This document shows positions 24,500 to 32,199 of a DNA stretch of 33,996 nucleotides, in pieces. Below the pieces are notes generated by a model that worked only from the letters and a program-made list of their open reading frames with translations, made no database searches and was not told the DNA's origin. The DNA is from an uncultured Verrucomicrobiota bacterium. GTDB lineage: Bacteria; Verrucomicrobiota; Verrucomicrobiia; Limisphaerales; JADLHS01. The stretch covers positions 1 through 33,996 of the forward strand of contig CALAYC010000354.1 in assembly GCA_937894935.1 (NCBI GenBank), written 5' to 3'. A program made the translations under genes and the position numbers. Numbering within the stretch: position 1 is the first letter of the stretch; each line of letters opens with the position of its first letter.

Positions 24500-27067
24500 T
24501 TAAGTAGCGTTGGTCGGATTAATCACAGCCACCACGCCGATTTCCGGACGCAGATAACGTTGCGCCGCTGCTTTTACTTCGTCGAGCGTTACGGCTTCGA
24601 TGCGAGCGTCTTCAGTTTCGCTGTGCGCGAAGCCGAGGCCGTAAAGTTCGTCGAGTGCGGTTGAAGCGGCGAGGTCGCCGAGGTCCTGGCGGGCAATTTT
24701 ACGTTGGCCGATAATCTTATTTTTCGCCCGGCGCAACTCGTCTTCGGTCAATCCTTCGGTGCGGAGTAACTCCACTTCCTGGAACATTTCCTTTTCAACG
24801 AGCGCGGCTTTGTCCGGTTCCGTGCCGGCATAAAACGCAAAGAAACCCGGCGTAAGTCCAAACTGATTTTGCGCGCCGACGTAGTAAGCGAGCCCGAGCT
24901 TCTCGCGAATTCGCAGGAACAATCGCGAGCCGAGATCGCTGCACGTTTCCTGTAACAATTCCATCGCCGGACGATCCTCAGCAGTCAACGTCGTGCCGCG
25001 GAATCCCACCACGACCACTGCCTGTTTTTTGTCGCGCGACTCAGTGATGCGTTTGGCCGATGGCGCGGGTGAATTGGCGATTTGAAGGCGGAACGGACTT
25101 TTGTTCCATGCGTCGAAAGCCTTTTCCACTGCGCGTTGCACTTGCGCTGTGTTCACGTCGCCGTAAATCGCAAGCACGCAATTATCCGGGGTTGCAAGTT
25201 GTTGATGAAACTCAGCGAGGCTGGCGGATGTCAGTTGATTCAATGATTCTTCCGTTCCCAGTGAATCGAGACCGAACCCGACGCTTCCGAACAATTCGCG
25301 CCGCATCGCTTTGAACGCGCTCTTGAGCAAATCATCGCGATGCGAGTGAATGCCGGCGATTTGAACTTCGCGTTCGCGTTCCAACTGCGCGGCAGGGAAG
25401 GTGGGATTGAGAATAACGTCGGCGACGAGGTCGAGGCCGGTCTGAAAATCGGAATTCAACACTTCGGCGTTGACACCGAAACTGTTGTTGCCGCCGTAAC
25501 TGTCGAGGCTGCCGCCGACCGATTCGATTTCGCTGGCGATCTGTTCAGCGCTGCGGGTTTTTGTGCCTTTGATCATCAGGCGCGCGAGCAATTGCGTGAT
25601 GCCGTTATTTGCGGCCGTTTCAGCAAGCACGCCCCCTTTGAACACGGCACGAAATTCCACAAACGGCAGCCGATGACTTTCTTTGACCAGTAATGTCAGC
25701 CCGTTTGGTAAAGTGAATTTCTGGATCGGCGAATCGCTGTTGCTTTCGACGGTGACAGAACTTCGCGGCGAAGTGCCGGTGGGCAACAGTGCGTAAAGCG
25801 TGCGGTTGTGTGGTGCGAGATATTCGCGGGCGACACGTTGTAAATCCGGCGGCGTGACGCGTTGCACCGCGGCGAGATAACGTTGCGAGAAATTCAGATC
25901 GCCCGTCGCGAGCCAATTGCTGCCGAGGTCTTGCGCCTGGCCTTGCATGGTTTTGCGCGTGGCCAGTGTGCCACTGATGAATTGTTTGACGGCCTTTTGC
26001 ACTTCTGCCGCAGGCACGAGTGTGGTTTGCAGTTTTTCGATTTCCGCAAGCAACGCTTCGCGAGCGGCGGAGAATTTATCCGCGTCCACTACCGCGCTGA
26101 TGCCGAAGAGGCCGGGGTTGCCCGGGTTATACGTCCACGCATCGGCAAAGTGAACGAGGCCCTGTTTCTCGCGCACTTCCTGATAAATTCGAGAACTGCG
26201 ACCGCTGCCCAATACTGCTGCGAGCACATCGAGAATCGGCACATCAGGATGACGCAAATCCGGAATGTGCCACGCGAAGTGCAGGTGACCGAGTTCGATA
26301 TTTGCTTCTTCGATGACTTCGCGCGCTGTGGTCTGGCGCGGTTCAGTCGGTAACACCAACGGCGGAAGTGAACGGGCGCGAGTCTTTTCATAAGCCTTGC
26401 GAATTTGCGCAACAACGTCGGCGGTTTTCACCGCACCGGTCACGACGTAGAACACGTTGTTGGGCGCGTAACGCTGTTGATAGTAATTGCGAATGTCTTC
26501 CGGCTGGAGCTGATTGAAAATATCCAGATAGCCGATAATCGTGTAGCGATACGGGCTTTTCGTGTACGCCACTTCAAACAGGCGTCGGCTTGAACGTCGT
26601 CCGGGATCGTCCTGGCCCATGTCCATTTCGCGCCGAATGACATCGAGTTCTTTCGCAAGTTCGTCCGGTGGCAACGACGCGTTTTGCATGATGTCGCACA
26701 GGATATCGATGGCCGTCGTCGCGCCGGTGTTGGGCACGTCAATGTGATACACGGTGCGATCGAAGCTCGTGTAGGCGTTCATGTAACCGCCAACTTCCTG
26801 CACTTCCTGATCAATCCGACTCCCGGGTCGCGTTGTGGTACCTTTGAACAACATGTGTTCCAGCACGTGCGACAAACCCGCGCCGAGCCAGCGATCTTCG
26901 TGAATGCTGCCGGTCATCGCCCATGCTTGAGCGGAAACCACCGGTGCGCTGTGATCTTCGCGCACGATGATGGTGAGGCCGTTGTCGAGTGTGGTTACGG
27001 TGACGCCCGGCGGAACAGACGGGATGTCCGTGGCAGGAGACGAAACAGCGGTGGTAGGGTGAGTCAT
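24500..27067 (-). CDS. M16-family zinc metallopeptidase, two tandem domains
   Basis: Insulinase/pitrilysin-type peptidase of 855 residues made of an N-terminal active half and a C-terminal inactive half. Seen: inverted zinc motif HxxEH at 67-71 (LSHVLEHMLFKGT), with the third ligand probably Glu147 in ELDVIRREMDM; the second half begins near 440 (FTLPNGLTLLVKESHRLPFV) and has no HxxEH. There is no signal peptide, so the protein may be cytoplasmic or exported by another route. M16 peptidases degrade short unfolded peptides in a closed chamber. It lies 38 bases downstream of the Minf_1886 gene and is probably cotranscribed with it. A hairpin GGAGC-TGC-GCTCC (27088-27100) is in the gap. Confidence 0.94.
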   Translation of the reverse strand: MTHPTTAVSSPATDIPSVPPGVTVTTLDNGLTIIVREDHSAPVVSAQAWAMTGSIHEDRWLGAGLSHVLEHMLFKGTTTRPGSRIDQEVQEVGGYMNAYTSFDRTVYHIDVPNTGATTAIDILCDIMQNASLPPDELAKELDVIRREMDMGQDDPGRRSSRRLFEVAYTKSPYRYTIIGYLDIFNQLQPEDIRNYYQQRYAPNNVFYVVTGAVKTADVVAQIRKAYEKTRARSLPPLVLPTEPRQTTAREVIEEANIELGHLHFAWHIPDLRHPDVPILDVLAAVLGSGRSSRIYQEVREKQGLVHFADAWTYNPGNPGLFGISAVVDADKFSAAREALLAEIEKLQTTLVPAAEVQKAVKQFISGTLATRKTMQGQAQDLGSNWLATGDLNFSQRYLAAVQRVTPPDLQRVAREYLAPHNRTLYALLPTGTSPRSSVTVESNSDSPIQKFTLPNGLTLLVKESHRLPFVEFRAVFKGGVLAETAANNGITQLLARLMIKGTKTRSAEQIASEIESVGGSLDSYGGNNSFGVNAEVLNSDFQTGLDLVADVILNPTFPAAQLEREREVQIAGIHSHRDDLLKSAFKAMRRELFGSVGFGLDSLGTEESLNQLTSASLAEFHQQLATPDNCVLAIYGDVNTAQVQRAVEKAFDAWNKSPFRLQIANSPAPSAKRITESRDKKQAVVVVGFRGTTLTAEDRPAMELLQETCSDLGSRLFLRIREKLGLAYYVGAQNQFGLTPGFFAFYAGTEPDKAALVEKEMFQEVELLRTEGLTEDELRRAKNKIIGQRKIARQDLGDLAASTALDELYGLGFAHSETEDARIEAVTLDEVKAAAQRYLRPEIGVVAVINPTNAT

Positions 27068-27105
27068 GGATTTTTTGCGGCGACGATGGAGCTGCGCTCC
27101 GTCGG

Positions 27106-27534
27106 CTAGGCCGGATTGGATGAGGGTTCAGTCGGCTTACTGCTGGCGGAGGAGGGCAGGAACGGTTTGCGGAACGCGTCGTCAAACGAATAGCCGTTTT
27201 TAAAATCGTCCCGGCTGTCCGATTCCGTTTTTCCCAATAGACCGACTTCCACCATGTTGAAAACAATTTCGCCAAAATCCTCGCAACGGGTGACGCCCCA
27301 TTCTTCGAGGACGGTTTTGGTCATCGGCCCGTATTGTTCAAGGCCGTACTGCCGGATTCCTTCCAGCAGTTCCTGTCCGGTAACATGCTTGCGGGTCAGA
27401 CGGGTATCGCGCCGCGCAACAAGCTTTTGGGTGAATTCGAGGGCGTCTTTGACAAACAAATAGGCATCGACGTGATACCGGGTATCGACGGCGAGAATCT
27501 GCGCCAGTTTGCTTTCAAAGGTTAACTCTTGCAT
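27106..27534 (-). CDS. Minf_1886-family (Verrucomicrobia/Planctomycetes-restricted) protein
   Basis: A 142-residue soluble protein of unknown function. The block LAVDTRYHVDAYLFVKDAL near the N-terminus, HVTGQELLEGIRQYGLEQYG in the middle and WGVTRCEDFGEIVFNMVEVG further on match what I recall of the family first named after Methylacidiphilum infernorum Minf_1886, known only in Verrucomicrobia and Planctomycetes. The last 25 residues are Ser/Pro-rich and likely disordered. The ATG at 27532-27534 comes one base after the stop of a 44-residue membrane peptide gene, so translation is probably coupled. The M16 peptidase gene follows. Confidence 0.85.
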   Translation of the reverse strand: MQELTFESKLAQILAVDTRYHVDAYLFVKDALEFTQKLVARRDTRLTRKHVTGQELLEGIRQYGLEQYGPMTKTVLEEWGVTRCEDFGEIVFNMVEVGLLGKTESDSRDDFKNGYSFDDAFRKPFLPSSASSKPTEPSSNPA

Positions 27535-27535
27535 A

Positions 27536-27670
27536 TCAAGGATGAACTGATAGCTCCGGGTTGGCCGGTGCAGAACGTGCCGCGCGATAGGACTTTACGC
27601 CCCAGCCCACGAGCAACAGCCCCAAAATGACGCACAAAACGAATTGCTCCTGTTTTGTCAGCACGTTCAC
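27536..27670 (-). CDS. Small single-pass membrane protein, 44 residues
   Basis: A GTG-started reading frame giving an N-terminal tail NVLTKQEQ, a clear membrane helix (FVLCVILGLLLVGWGV, about 9-24), then a basic stretch KSYRAARSA and a short polar end. The positive-inside rule would place the C-terminus in the cytoplasm. Its stop TGA is followed by a single T and then the ATG of the Minf_1886 gene, an arrangement typical of coupled genes and the main reason to believe it. The helix resembles the N-terminal anchor of small competence-type proteins but no further domain is present. Function unknown. Confidence 0.5.
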   Translation of the reverse strand: MNVLTKQEQFVLCVILGLLLVGWGVKSYRAARSAPANPELSVHP

Positions 27671-27840
27671 CGGGTCACTCTAGCGACCAACCCGACGCCC
27701 CGCAACTGTGCTGATTGATCTGAGGTTTGCCGCCCCCCGGCGAACAGCCAAGCAACTGCCGAATGGCGACCAATCGAAGGCTTAATGTTGAATGTTGGAT
27801 GACTCTCGGCATCCGTTCACTTGTCAAAAAGCATTTAAAA

Positions 27841-28110
27841 CTAGCTACTGGTTTTTCTGACATCCCGGCGCGAGTTTTTGCGCGCTTGAGCAATAATTTC
27901 CTCCAGATCTATTTCCAACGCCGTCGTGATGCGAAGCAACGTTTCAAGAGTCGGATTTCTTAGCTCCTGTTCAATAAAGGTAATCGTCTGCCGAGAGAGA
28001 CCGGCTCGTTCCGATAATGCATTAAGCGAAATCTCCTGCGCTTCGCGCGCCTGCTTCAATAGGCGCGCTACTTCGGAACAAATCGTTTCGTAATCTCGAT
28101 TAACCGGCAC
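27841..28110 (-). CDS. XRE-family helix-turn-helix transcriptional regulator
   Basis: An 89-residue Cro/CI-type regulator consisting of little more than the DNA-binding domain. Seen: a five-helix domain from about 14 to 75, with LNALSERAGLSRQTITFIEQ as helices 2-3 (the recognition helix is SRQTITFIE) and LETLLRITTALEIDLEEII as helices 4-5, followed by a basic tail (ARKNSRRDVRK). The start is a GTG at 28108-28110. It is divergent from the membrane/peptidase cassette, with a palindrome at 28148-28163 overlapping a promoter, the usual layout of an autoregulated repressor. No restriction-modification or toxin gene is adjacent. Confidence 0.9.
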   Translation of the reverse strand: MPVNRDYETICSEVARLLKQAREAQEISLNALSERAGLSRQTITFIEQELRNPTLETLLRITTALEIDLEEIIAQARKNSRRDVRKTSS

Positions 28111-28136
28111 GGGCTAGTGCATACCGAGAAAATCAG

Positions 28137-28164
28137 TTGACGCTGGATGCTACACTTGTAGCAT
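28137..28164 (+). promoter_or_regulatory. Candidate sigma-70-type promoter of the accessory cassette
   Basis: TTGACG (28137-28142) and TAGCAT (28159-28164) with a 16-base spacer; the -10 element matches four of six consensus bases. It points toward the cassette, 45 bases before the ATG at 28209. The palindrome at 28148-28163 covers the spacer and part of the -10 box. Confidence 0.45.
28148..28163. promoter_or_regulatory. Palindrome TGCTACA-CT-TGTAGCA, candidate repressor operator
   Basis: Perfect 7-base arms (28148-28154 and 28157-28163) with a 2-base centre; the core is TACA-nn-TGTA. It lies 37 bases from the XRE start and overlaps the candidate promoter, so a bound dimer would block transcription. 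The same core is known from BlaI/MecI-type operators, but no such regulator is here, so the adjacent XRE protein is the better candidate. Confidence 0.6.
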
Positions 28165-28208
28165 TGCGGTCTCCCGTGGTTGGGGCTTCGGTAATCAGAA
28201 GAAACGCT

Positions 28209-28412
28209 ATGAAAAAATCAGGGCTCGGGCTTCTTTTGTTGGCGTCTATCCGTCCAGTCGTATCAGCCGATCGGTTGCGTTATCTAAGGAACATTCTGTT
28301 TCTGACGATCTGGGCTGCGCTGTCGGTTCCGACGCAGAACGTGAGTCCGTTGGAATCAGCTTTGGCTAGAGGAATCATTGATCGTGCCCAAGCTGGAATT
28401 GACCTGGACTAA
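28209..28412 (+). pseudogene. Probable detached 5' end (export signal) of the HExxH protein gene
   Basis: A 67-codon reading frame from ATG 28209, with two hydrophobic segments (GLGLLLLASI, about 4-14, and NILFLTIWAALSV, about 29-43) ending in PTQN, like a signal peptide. It stops at 28410-28412, inside the next gene, which is in a different frame, lacks an ATG start and lacks any signal sequence of its own. One surplus base somewhere in 28343-28412 would explain both facts. It could instead be a real small membrane peptide that overlaps the next gene by 35 bases. Confidence 0.4.
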
Positions 28413-29949
28413 CAAGGGCGACAATCTCGCATTGGACACCCATACGAACGCCATCAATGGAGAGGTTCGGGGCCAACGCATTTTTGTGGGCGCAAAGACG
28501 CCAACGGAAACCAATCCGCGCAACACCGTGCTGCTGCATATCAAAACCATCCCGCCGTTGATTGGCAGCAACGTCTGGCTACGGTCTTTTGATGTGGACG
28601 ACACCACGGATGACCGGCGGTTTGACCAAGAAAACCTCGTGGATGCGAACGGACGACTGGGGGAGGATAACCTTCCGGATTATCTGAGTACGCCGAAAGC
28701 GGGACTGTTCGTTGGCAGCGGTAGTTCGATGTTCGGTACAAATCTAAACTCCAGCGGCGAAGCATGGGTGGAGTTCCGGGTTGGAATGCAGCCAGGCAAC
28801 AACTACCGCGTCGCCGCGACGGTATTCCCAACCAGCCAATTGAACAGCTTGCAATCCGGGACAGCCGGTGAAGGTTATGTCTCCGCTTATACCGACCAGA
28901 TTCGCGGTGGCTTTAACGGCGTGTTGTCGCCGCTGCTGACCGTCTGGCGCAAACTGCATCTGGAAATTGATTCTATGACCGCGCCCCCTACCAACGGTCC
29001 GCAGGCGAATTTTGTAAGTCTAAAAATTCTCAACGTGAGAACAAACTTTCCAAATATTGGCCAAACGGCAGTGTATTTCCGTCCCACTGCTCAACCGTGG
29101 CAGGCCAATAGATACGAGAACGGCACGTTGACCATTCCCAGTATCGCTACGAAACAGGTCATTGTAGGGCAAGCGGCAGAGTACGTCTGGCAGGCCAATA
29201 ATTACCTGAACTATCTGGTCGTGCCAGGCAATATTCCGGCGCACACCGTCGGCATGGAGGCCCAACTGCGGGATGATGACGACCGATTCTTGGCGGAGTT
29301 AAGCCTATTTCCTCCTGGCCAAAGCTCCCCGCTACCACGGGATCAATTGAGCGGGGAGACAGTGAATGGAGTGCGTGCCGCATTCTTCCCAGCCTATGTT
29401 GAGTTTGTGGATGCCAATGCCATCGCTGGATTGAATCCGCGACGCACCATACCATTCCAACTCCACGCGAACATGTCGGTGCTGGACGGCAACGGTGGGA
29501 TTTTTAACAACGCCAAGGATCTGTATGATTCCAAGTTATTTTGGGCACACACGGCAGTCTTCGGCTACGAGCCCAGGATGTCCGAAGACGGAGATCCAGA
29601 TAGAGTCGAGGGACTTAAAAAAGGCGTAACGGCGAAAAAAACCACACTATATCATGGAGGCGTCAGCGCCATTTTTTGTGAAACCGTCCGAGAGGAAGCG
29701 GCTAATCTCGGTTTATATCTTAACCAAGGAGATACATTGAAGGCTCGGAATGAATATAACGGTTGGCTTTGGGGAACAGTGGCACATGAGTGCGCTCATG
29801 CGCCTGGCAATCAATCGGAGGGACAAGACCACGCAGAAGACAACATCATGATTGAAGGTGGTTCAATAATGGACGTCAATAGACCGCAAGACAGCTTCTC
29901 AACGGAAACGATTAAACGAATTCGAGTGACCAAACAATGGGCCGAGTAA
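28378..29949 (+). CDS. Large beta-rich protein with C-terminal HExxH metallopeptidase-like motif
   Basis: A 523-codon frame opened by a TTG (GTG at 28384 is an alternative); the stop upstream in this frame is at 28342. The first 220 residues look like an Ig/big-type surface module (GQRIFVGAKTPTETNP, then VWLRSFDVDDTT, then EDNLPDY and VEFRVGMQPGNNYRVAAT). Near the end is HECAHAPG (470-477) followed by EGQDHAEDNIMIEGG (481-495). The HExxHxxG spacing and a later His485 plus an NIM turn resemble a zinc metalloprotease of metzincin type, though the third ligand is not in the standard place. The gene overlaps the following gene by 13 bases. Not recognised as any named family. Confidence 0.72.
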   Translation: MIVPKLELTWTNKGDNLALDTHTNAINGEVRGQRIFVGAKTPTETNPRNTVLLHIKTIPPLIGSNVWLRSFDVDDTTDDRRFDQENLVDANGRLGEDNLPDYLSTPKAGLFVGSGSSMFGTNLNSSGEAWVEFRVGMQPGNNYRVAATVFPTSQLNSLQSGTAGEGYVSAYTDQIRGGFNGVLSPLLTVWRKLHLEIDSMTAPPTNGPQANFVSLKILNVRTNFPNIGQTAVYFRPTAQPWQANRYENGTLTIPSIATKQVIVGQAAEYVWQANNYLNYLVVPGNIPAHTVGMEAQLRDDDDRFLAELSLFPPGQSSPLPRDQLSGETVNGVRAAFFPAYVEFVDANAIAGLNPRRTIPFQLHANMSVLDGNGGIFNNAKDLYDSKLFWAHTAVFGYEPRMSEDGDPDRVEGLKKGVTAKKTTLYHGGVSAIFCETVREEAANLGLYLNQGDTLKARNEYNGWLWGTVAHECAHAPGNQSEGQDHAEDNIMIEGGSIMDVNRPQDSFSTETIKRIRVTKQWAE

Positions 29950-30689
29950 GAAATGCGGTTTTTTGCAGCTTGCTTCTGGCGGGATTTTCCGGGCCGGCAA
30001 ATCTTTGCTTGGGCAGCGGTAAAAGTCCGCCGGAGTTTGGAGCGATCAATAATATCGCCGGAGGTGTCACGCTTCGCTTGGAAACTAATAGCAACGCGTC
30101 GCTGAGCTGGCAACAGGTGGCGCAATACGTTGATATCACCAAGTTGAACCGGCAACTTTCACGACCGGGGAAAATTTTTGTTCTGCAAGAACACTATGTC
30201 TTTATCACCAATACGTGGGTCATCTCCGAACTTCGCAACCAGCAGGCAATCTTGGTCCGGAATCAGCCGAGAACCAGCTACGAAGGCAGAATCGGAAGAT
30301 ACTTGGTTTGTTGGAATGGGAGTTTCGCACAAACTTTGAGCATCTCTGAAGATGATTTTCAAAAGCGTCTGAAAGAATCTGGCGTTATTCTTCCACTTCC
30401 CGACTCCGAGGAAGTAGCGGCTGCAAAAGCGGCGGTGGAGCGCCTTATCGCGCGGGAGGAAGTTGAGCACGAAATGCTGCGGCAAGCGGCCCCGAAGCTA
30501 AGCGGCGCGGAAATTGCCGAGCTTTGGTGGCTGCGCATCAAAAGTTGGTTCTTGGCCTATGATGAAAACGGTCATTTCACCGGTCGCCCGCGACTGTTGG
30601 GCGTTTTAGCCGGATTGGGAGTGGTGGGATTAACGGTCTATGGCTGGCGCTGGTTGCGGACAAATGATTCAAAACGGAAGGTTAACTGA
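29937..30689 (+). CDS. Exported bitopic membrane protein of unknown function
   Basis: A 250-residue protein not recognised. Seen: a signal peptide (NAVFCSLLLAGFSGPANLCLG, about 6-26, with a possible lipobox-like LCLG at 23-26), a mixed region (30-140) with two strands around HYVFITNTWVI, a charged helix likely to form a coiled coil (SEEVAAAKAAVERLIAREEVEHEMLRQ region, about 158-184), and one C-terminal membrane helix (LLGVLAGLGVVGLTVYGW, about 221-238) followed by a basic tail (RTNDSKRK). The topology puts most of the protein outside the inner membrane. Its ATG lies within the last 13 bases of the upstream HExxH gene, which suggests coupled translation and a shared role. The lectin/PEP-CTERM gene starts 3 bases after its stop. 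Confidence 0.7.
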   Translation: MGRVRNAVFCSLLLAGFSGPANLCLGSGKSPPEFGAINNIAGGVTLRLETNSNASLSWQQVAQYVDITKLNRQLSRPGKIFVLQEHYVFITNTWVISELRNQQAILVRNQPRTSYEGRIGRYLVCWNGSFAQTLSISEDDFQKRLKESGVILPLPDSEEVAAAKAAVERLIAREEVEHEMLRQAAPKLSGAEIAELWWLRIKSWFLAYDENGHFTGRPRLLGVLAGLGVVGLTVYGWRWLRTNDSKRKVN

Positions 30690-30692
30690 ACT

Positions 30693-31275
30693 ATGAAAAT
30701 TCAAGTGCTTGGGTTTTTAGTATTGAGTGCCGTTACCGCTTGGCAAACTGATGCTGCGCCGGTGTTCAATCCTGAGAATGGAAATTATTACGAAGCGGTG
30801 CGGTCTGGAATTCCTTGGACCTTCGCGCGTGACGCTGCGGCTGCTCGGACCCATCTGGGCATGTCGGGCCATTTGGTCACCATCACTTCCCAAAGTGAAA
30901 ATGCTTTTGTCTGATAACGAGGTTTATCTGACGACGTTTACGGACCGCGGGGATGCCACTCGATTCGATTGGGTCTGGTTGGGCGGGTTTCAGCTGCCCG
31001 GGTCCGTAGAGCCGGGAGAAGGATGGAGTTGGGTGACCGGTGAGCCGTTTTCGTATTCGAATTGGGATCCTGGACAACCAAGCAATTCTGGCGGCAATCC
31101 CTGGGGGGCGCACCAGGATTTGCTCATTATGTGGTCGGGCGGCACTTGGAACGACATCACGGGGCCGGATGGTGCCGCTGGCTACATCATCGAATACGAA
31201 GCCGTGCCTGAGCCGAGCACTTTCGCGCTGAGCATCGCGGGTTTGTTTATCTTCGCGCAATTGCGGAGGCGGTGA
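30693..31275 (+). pseudogene. C-type-lectin-like PEP-CTERM protein, broken by a frameshift
   Basis: Two frames together spell one 193-residue protein. The first (30693-30914) gives a signal peptide (about 1-21) and the start of a C-type lectin-like domain (NGNYYEAVRSGIPWTFARD, then HLVTITSQSENAF), ending at tandem stops TGA TAA. The second frame, one base later, continues with VWLGGFQLPG, GWSWVTGEPFSYSNWDPGQP (lectin WxWxxGxxxxYxxWxxGxP pattern) and WNDITG, and ends with the PEP-CTERM sorting signal VPEPSTFALSIAGLFIFAQLRRR broken down as PEPST, a hydrophobic helix and RRR. One surplus base around 30905-30913 explains it. It may be a true mutation, an assembly error or, less likely, programmed frameshifting. 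Export and exosortase processing would be expected if intact. Confidence 0.8.
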
Positions 31276-31379
31276 ACGGAGGGGCTCGCTGTTGGTTTTG
31301 TCGGTTTTACGGCATCAAGCGATCATCGCTTTAGGTCTTGCGACAAGCGATTGCGCCTTGGTAGCTTGCGTCCGCGACT

Positions 31380-32135
31380 ATGGCGGCCATCGGGCGATTC
31401 CAGAAAGGCGACGACGTCTTCTACGCGAAGATCGTGGATGGGGAAATCTTCAGGCTGCAAGGCGACGTTTTCGGATCGCCGACCTTTGATAAGAAACCCA
31501 TCCCGCGCAAAGGCGTGCGCACGCTGGTCCCGGTTTCACCGTCGAAAATCATCTGCGTGGGATTGAATTATTCCGACCACGCGCGCGAGCAGAACAAACC
31601 GCTGCCCAAAGAACCGCTGATTTGGATTAAGGCAACGACGTCTTTGTTGCCGGATGGCGGGAAAATTGAGATACCGCATCTTTCGCATCGCACGGATTAC
31701 GAGGCGGAACTCGCAGTCGTAATCGGACGCAAAATCCGCAATGTTCCCGCGGCTTCGGCGTCGCGCTATATCTTCGGTTACACTGCGGCGCAGGATGTGA
31801 CGGACCGGACAATTCAGAATTCGGAAAGTCAATATTGCCGCGCCAAGTCGTTTGATACTTTCACGCCGCTCGGACCGTACATTGAAACCAAAATCGATCC
31901 GACTGATCTGACGATTCAATTGTTTCAAAACGGGCAGCTCCGTCAGAATTCGCACACGCGGCAGATGATTTTCAATTGCTACGAAATCGTGAGCTTTGTC
32001 TCCGCGCACATGACGTTACAACCCGGTGATGTAATTCTCACCGGTACGCCCGCTGGGGTCGGCCCGATTCAATCCGGCGATCGTCTTGAAGTGCGCATCT
32101 CCGGTCTTGCGCCGCTCATCAATACGGTCAAATGA
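31380..32135 (+). CDS. Fumarylacetoacetate hydrolase family protein
   Basis: A 251-residue FAH-fold enzyme; family members hydrolyse acylpyruvates, decarboxylate or hydrate ketoacids (for example 2-keto-4-pentenoate hydratase or oxaloacetate tautomerase). Seen: ICVGLNYSDHA (58-68), metal-binding Glu108 and Glu110 in DYEAELAVVIG, Asp139 in QDVTDR, Lys156 in AKSFDTFTPLGP, and the C-terminal ILTGTPAGVGP block. A short N-terminal region of about 50 residues is typical of this subgroup. It is followed 64 bases later by proS and preceded by the frameshifted lectin gene, which it does not seem to belong with. The exact substrate cannot be given. Confidence 0.92.
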   Translation: MAAIGRFQKGDDVFYAKIVDGEIFRLQGDVFGSPTFDKKPIPRKGVRTLVPVSPSKIICVGLNYSDHAREQNKPLPKEPLIWIKATTSLLPDGGKIEIPHLSHRTDYEAELAVVIGRKIRNVPAASASRYIFGYTAAQDVTDRTIQNSESQYCRAKSFDTFTPLGPYIETKIDPTDLTIQLFQNGQLRQNSHTRQMIFNCYEIVSFVSAHMTLQPGDVILTGTPAGVGPIQSGDRLEVRISGLAPLINTVK

Positions 32136-32199
32136 CCGGTTGGTGAATTGCGCGAAAAAACTTCGTTCCGTCCTCGGCTTCTGATTAAGCTTTCGTTGC

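Noticed and set aside
27841..28412. XRE gene as antitoxin with the 28209 peptide as toxin
   Set aside because: The peptide reads as an export signal rather than a toxin fold, and no type II toxin domain is adjacent.
30727..31275. A single 182-codon gene starting at ATG 30727
   Set aside because: Its first 60 codons are out of frame with the lectin gene's signal peptide and look unrelated to protein; the frameshifted reading from 30693 explains the region better.
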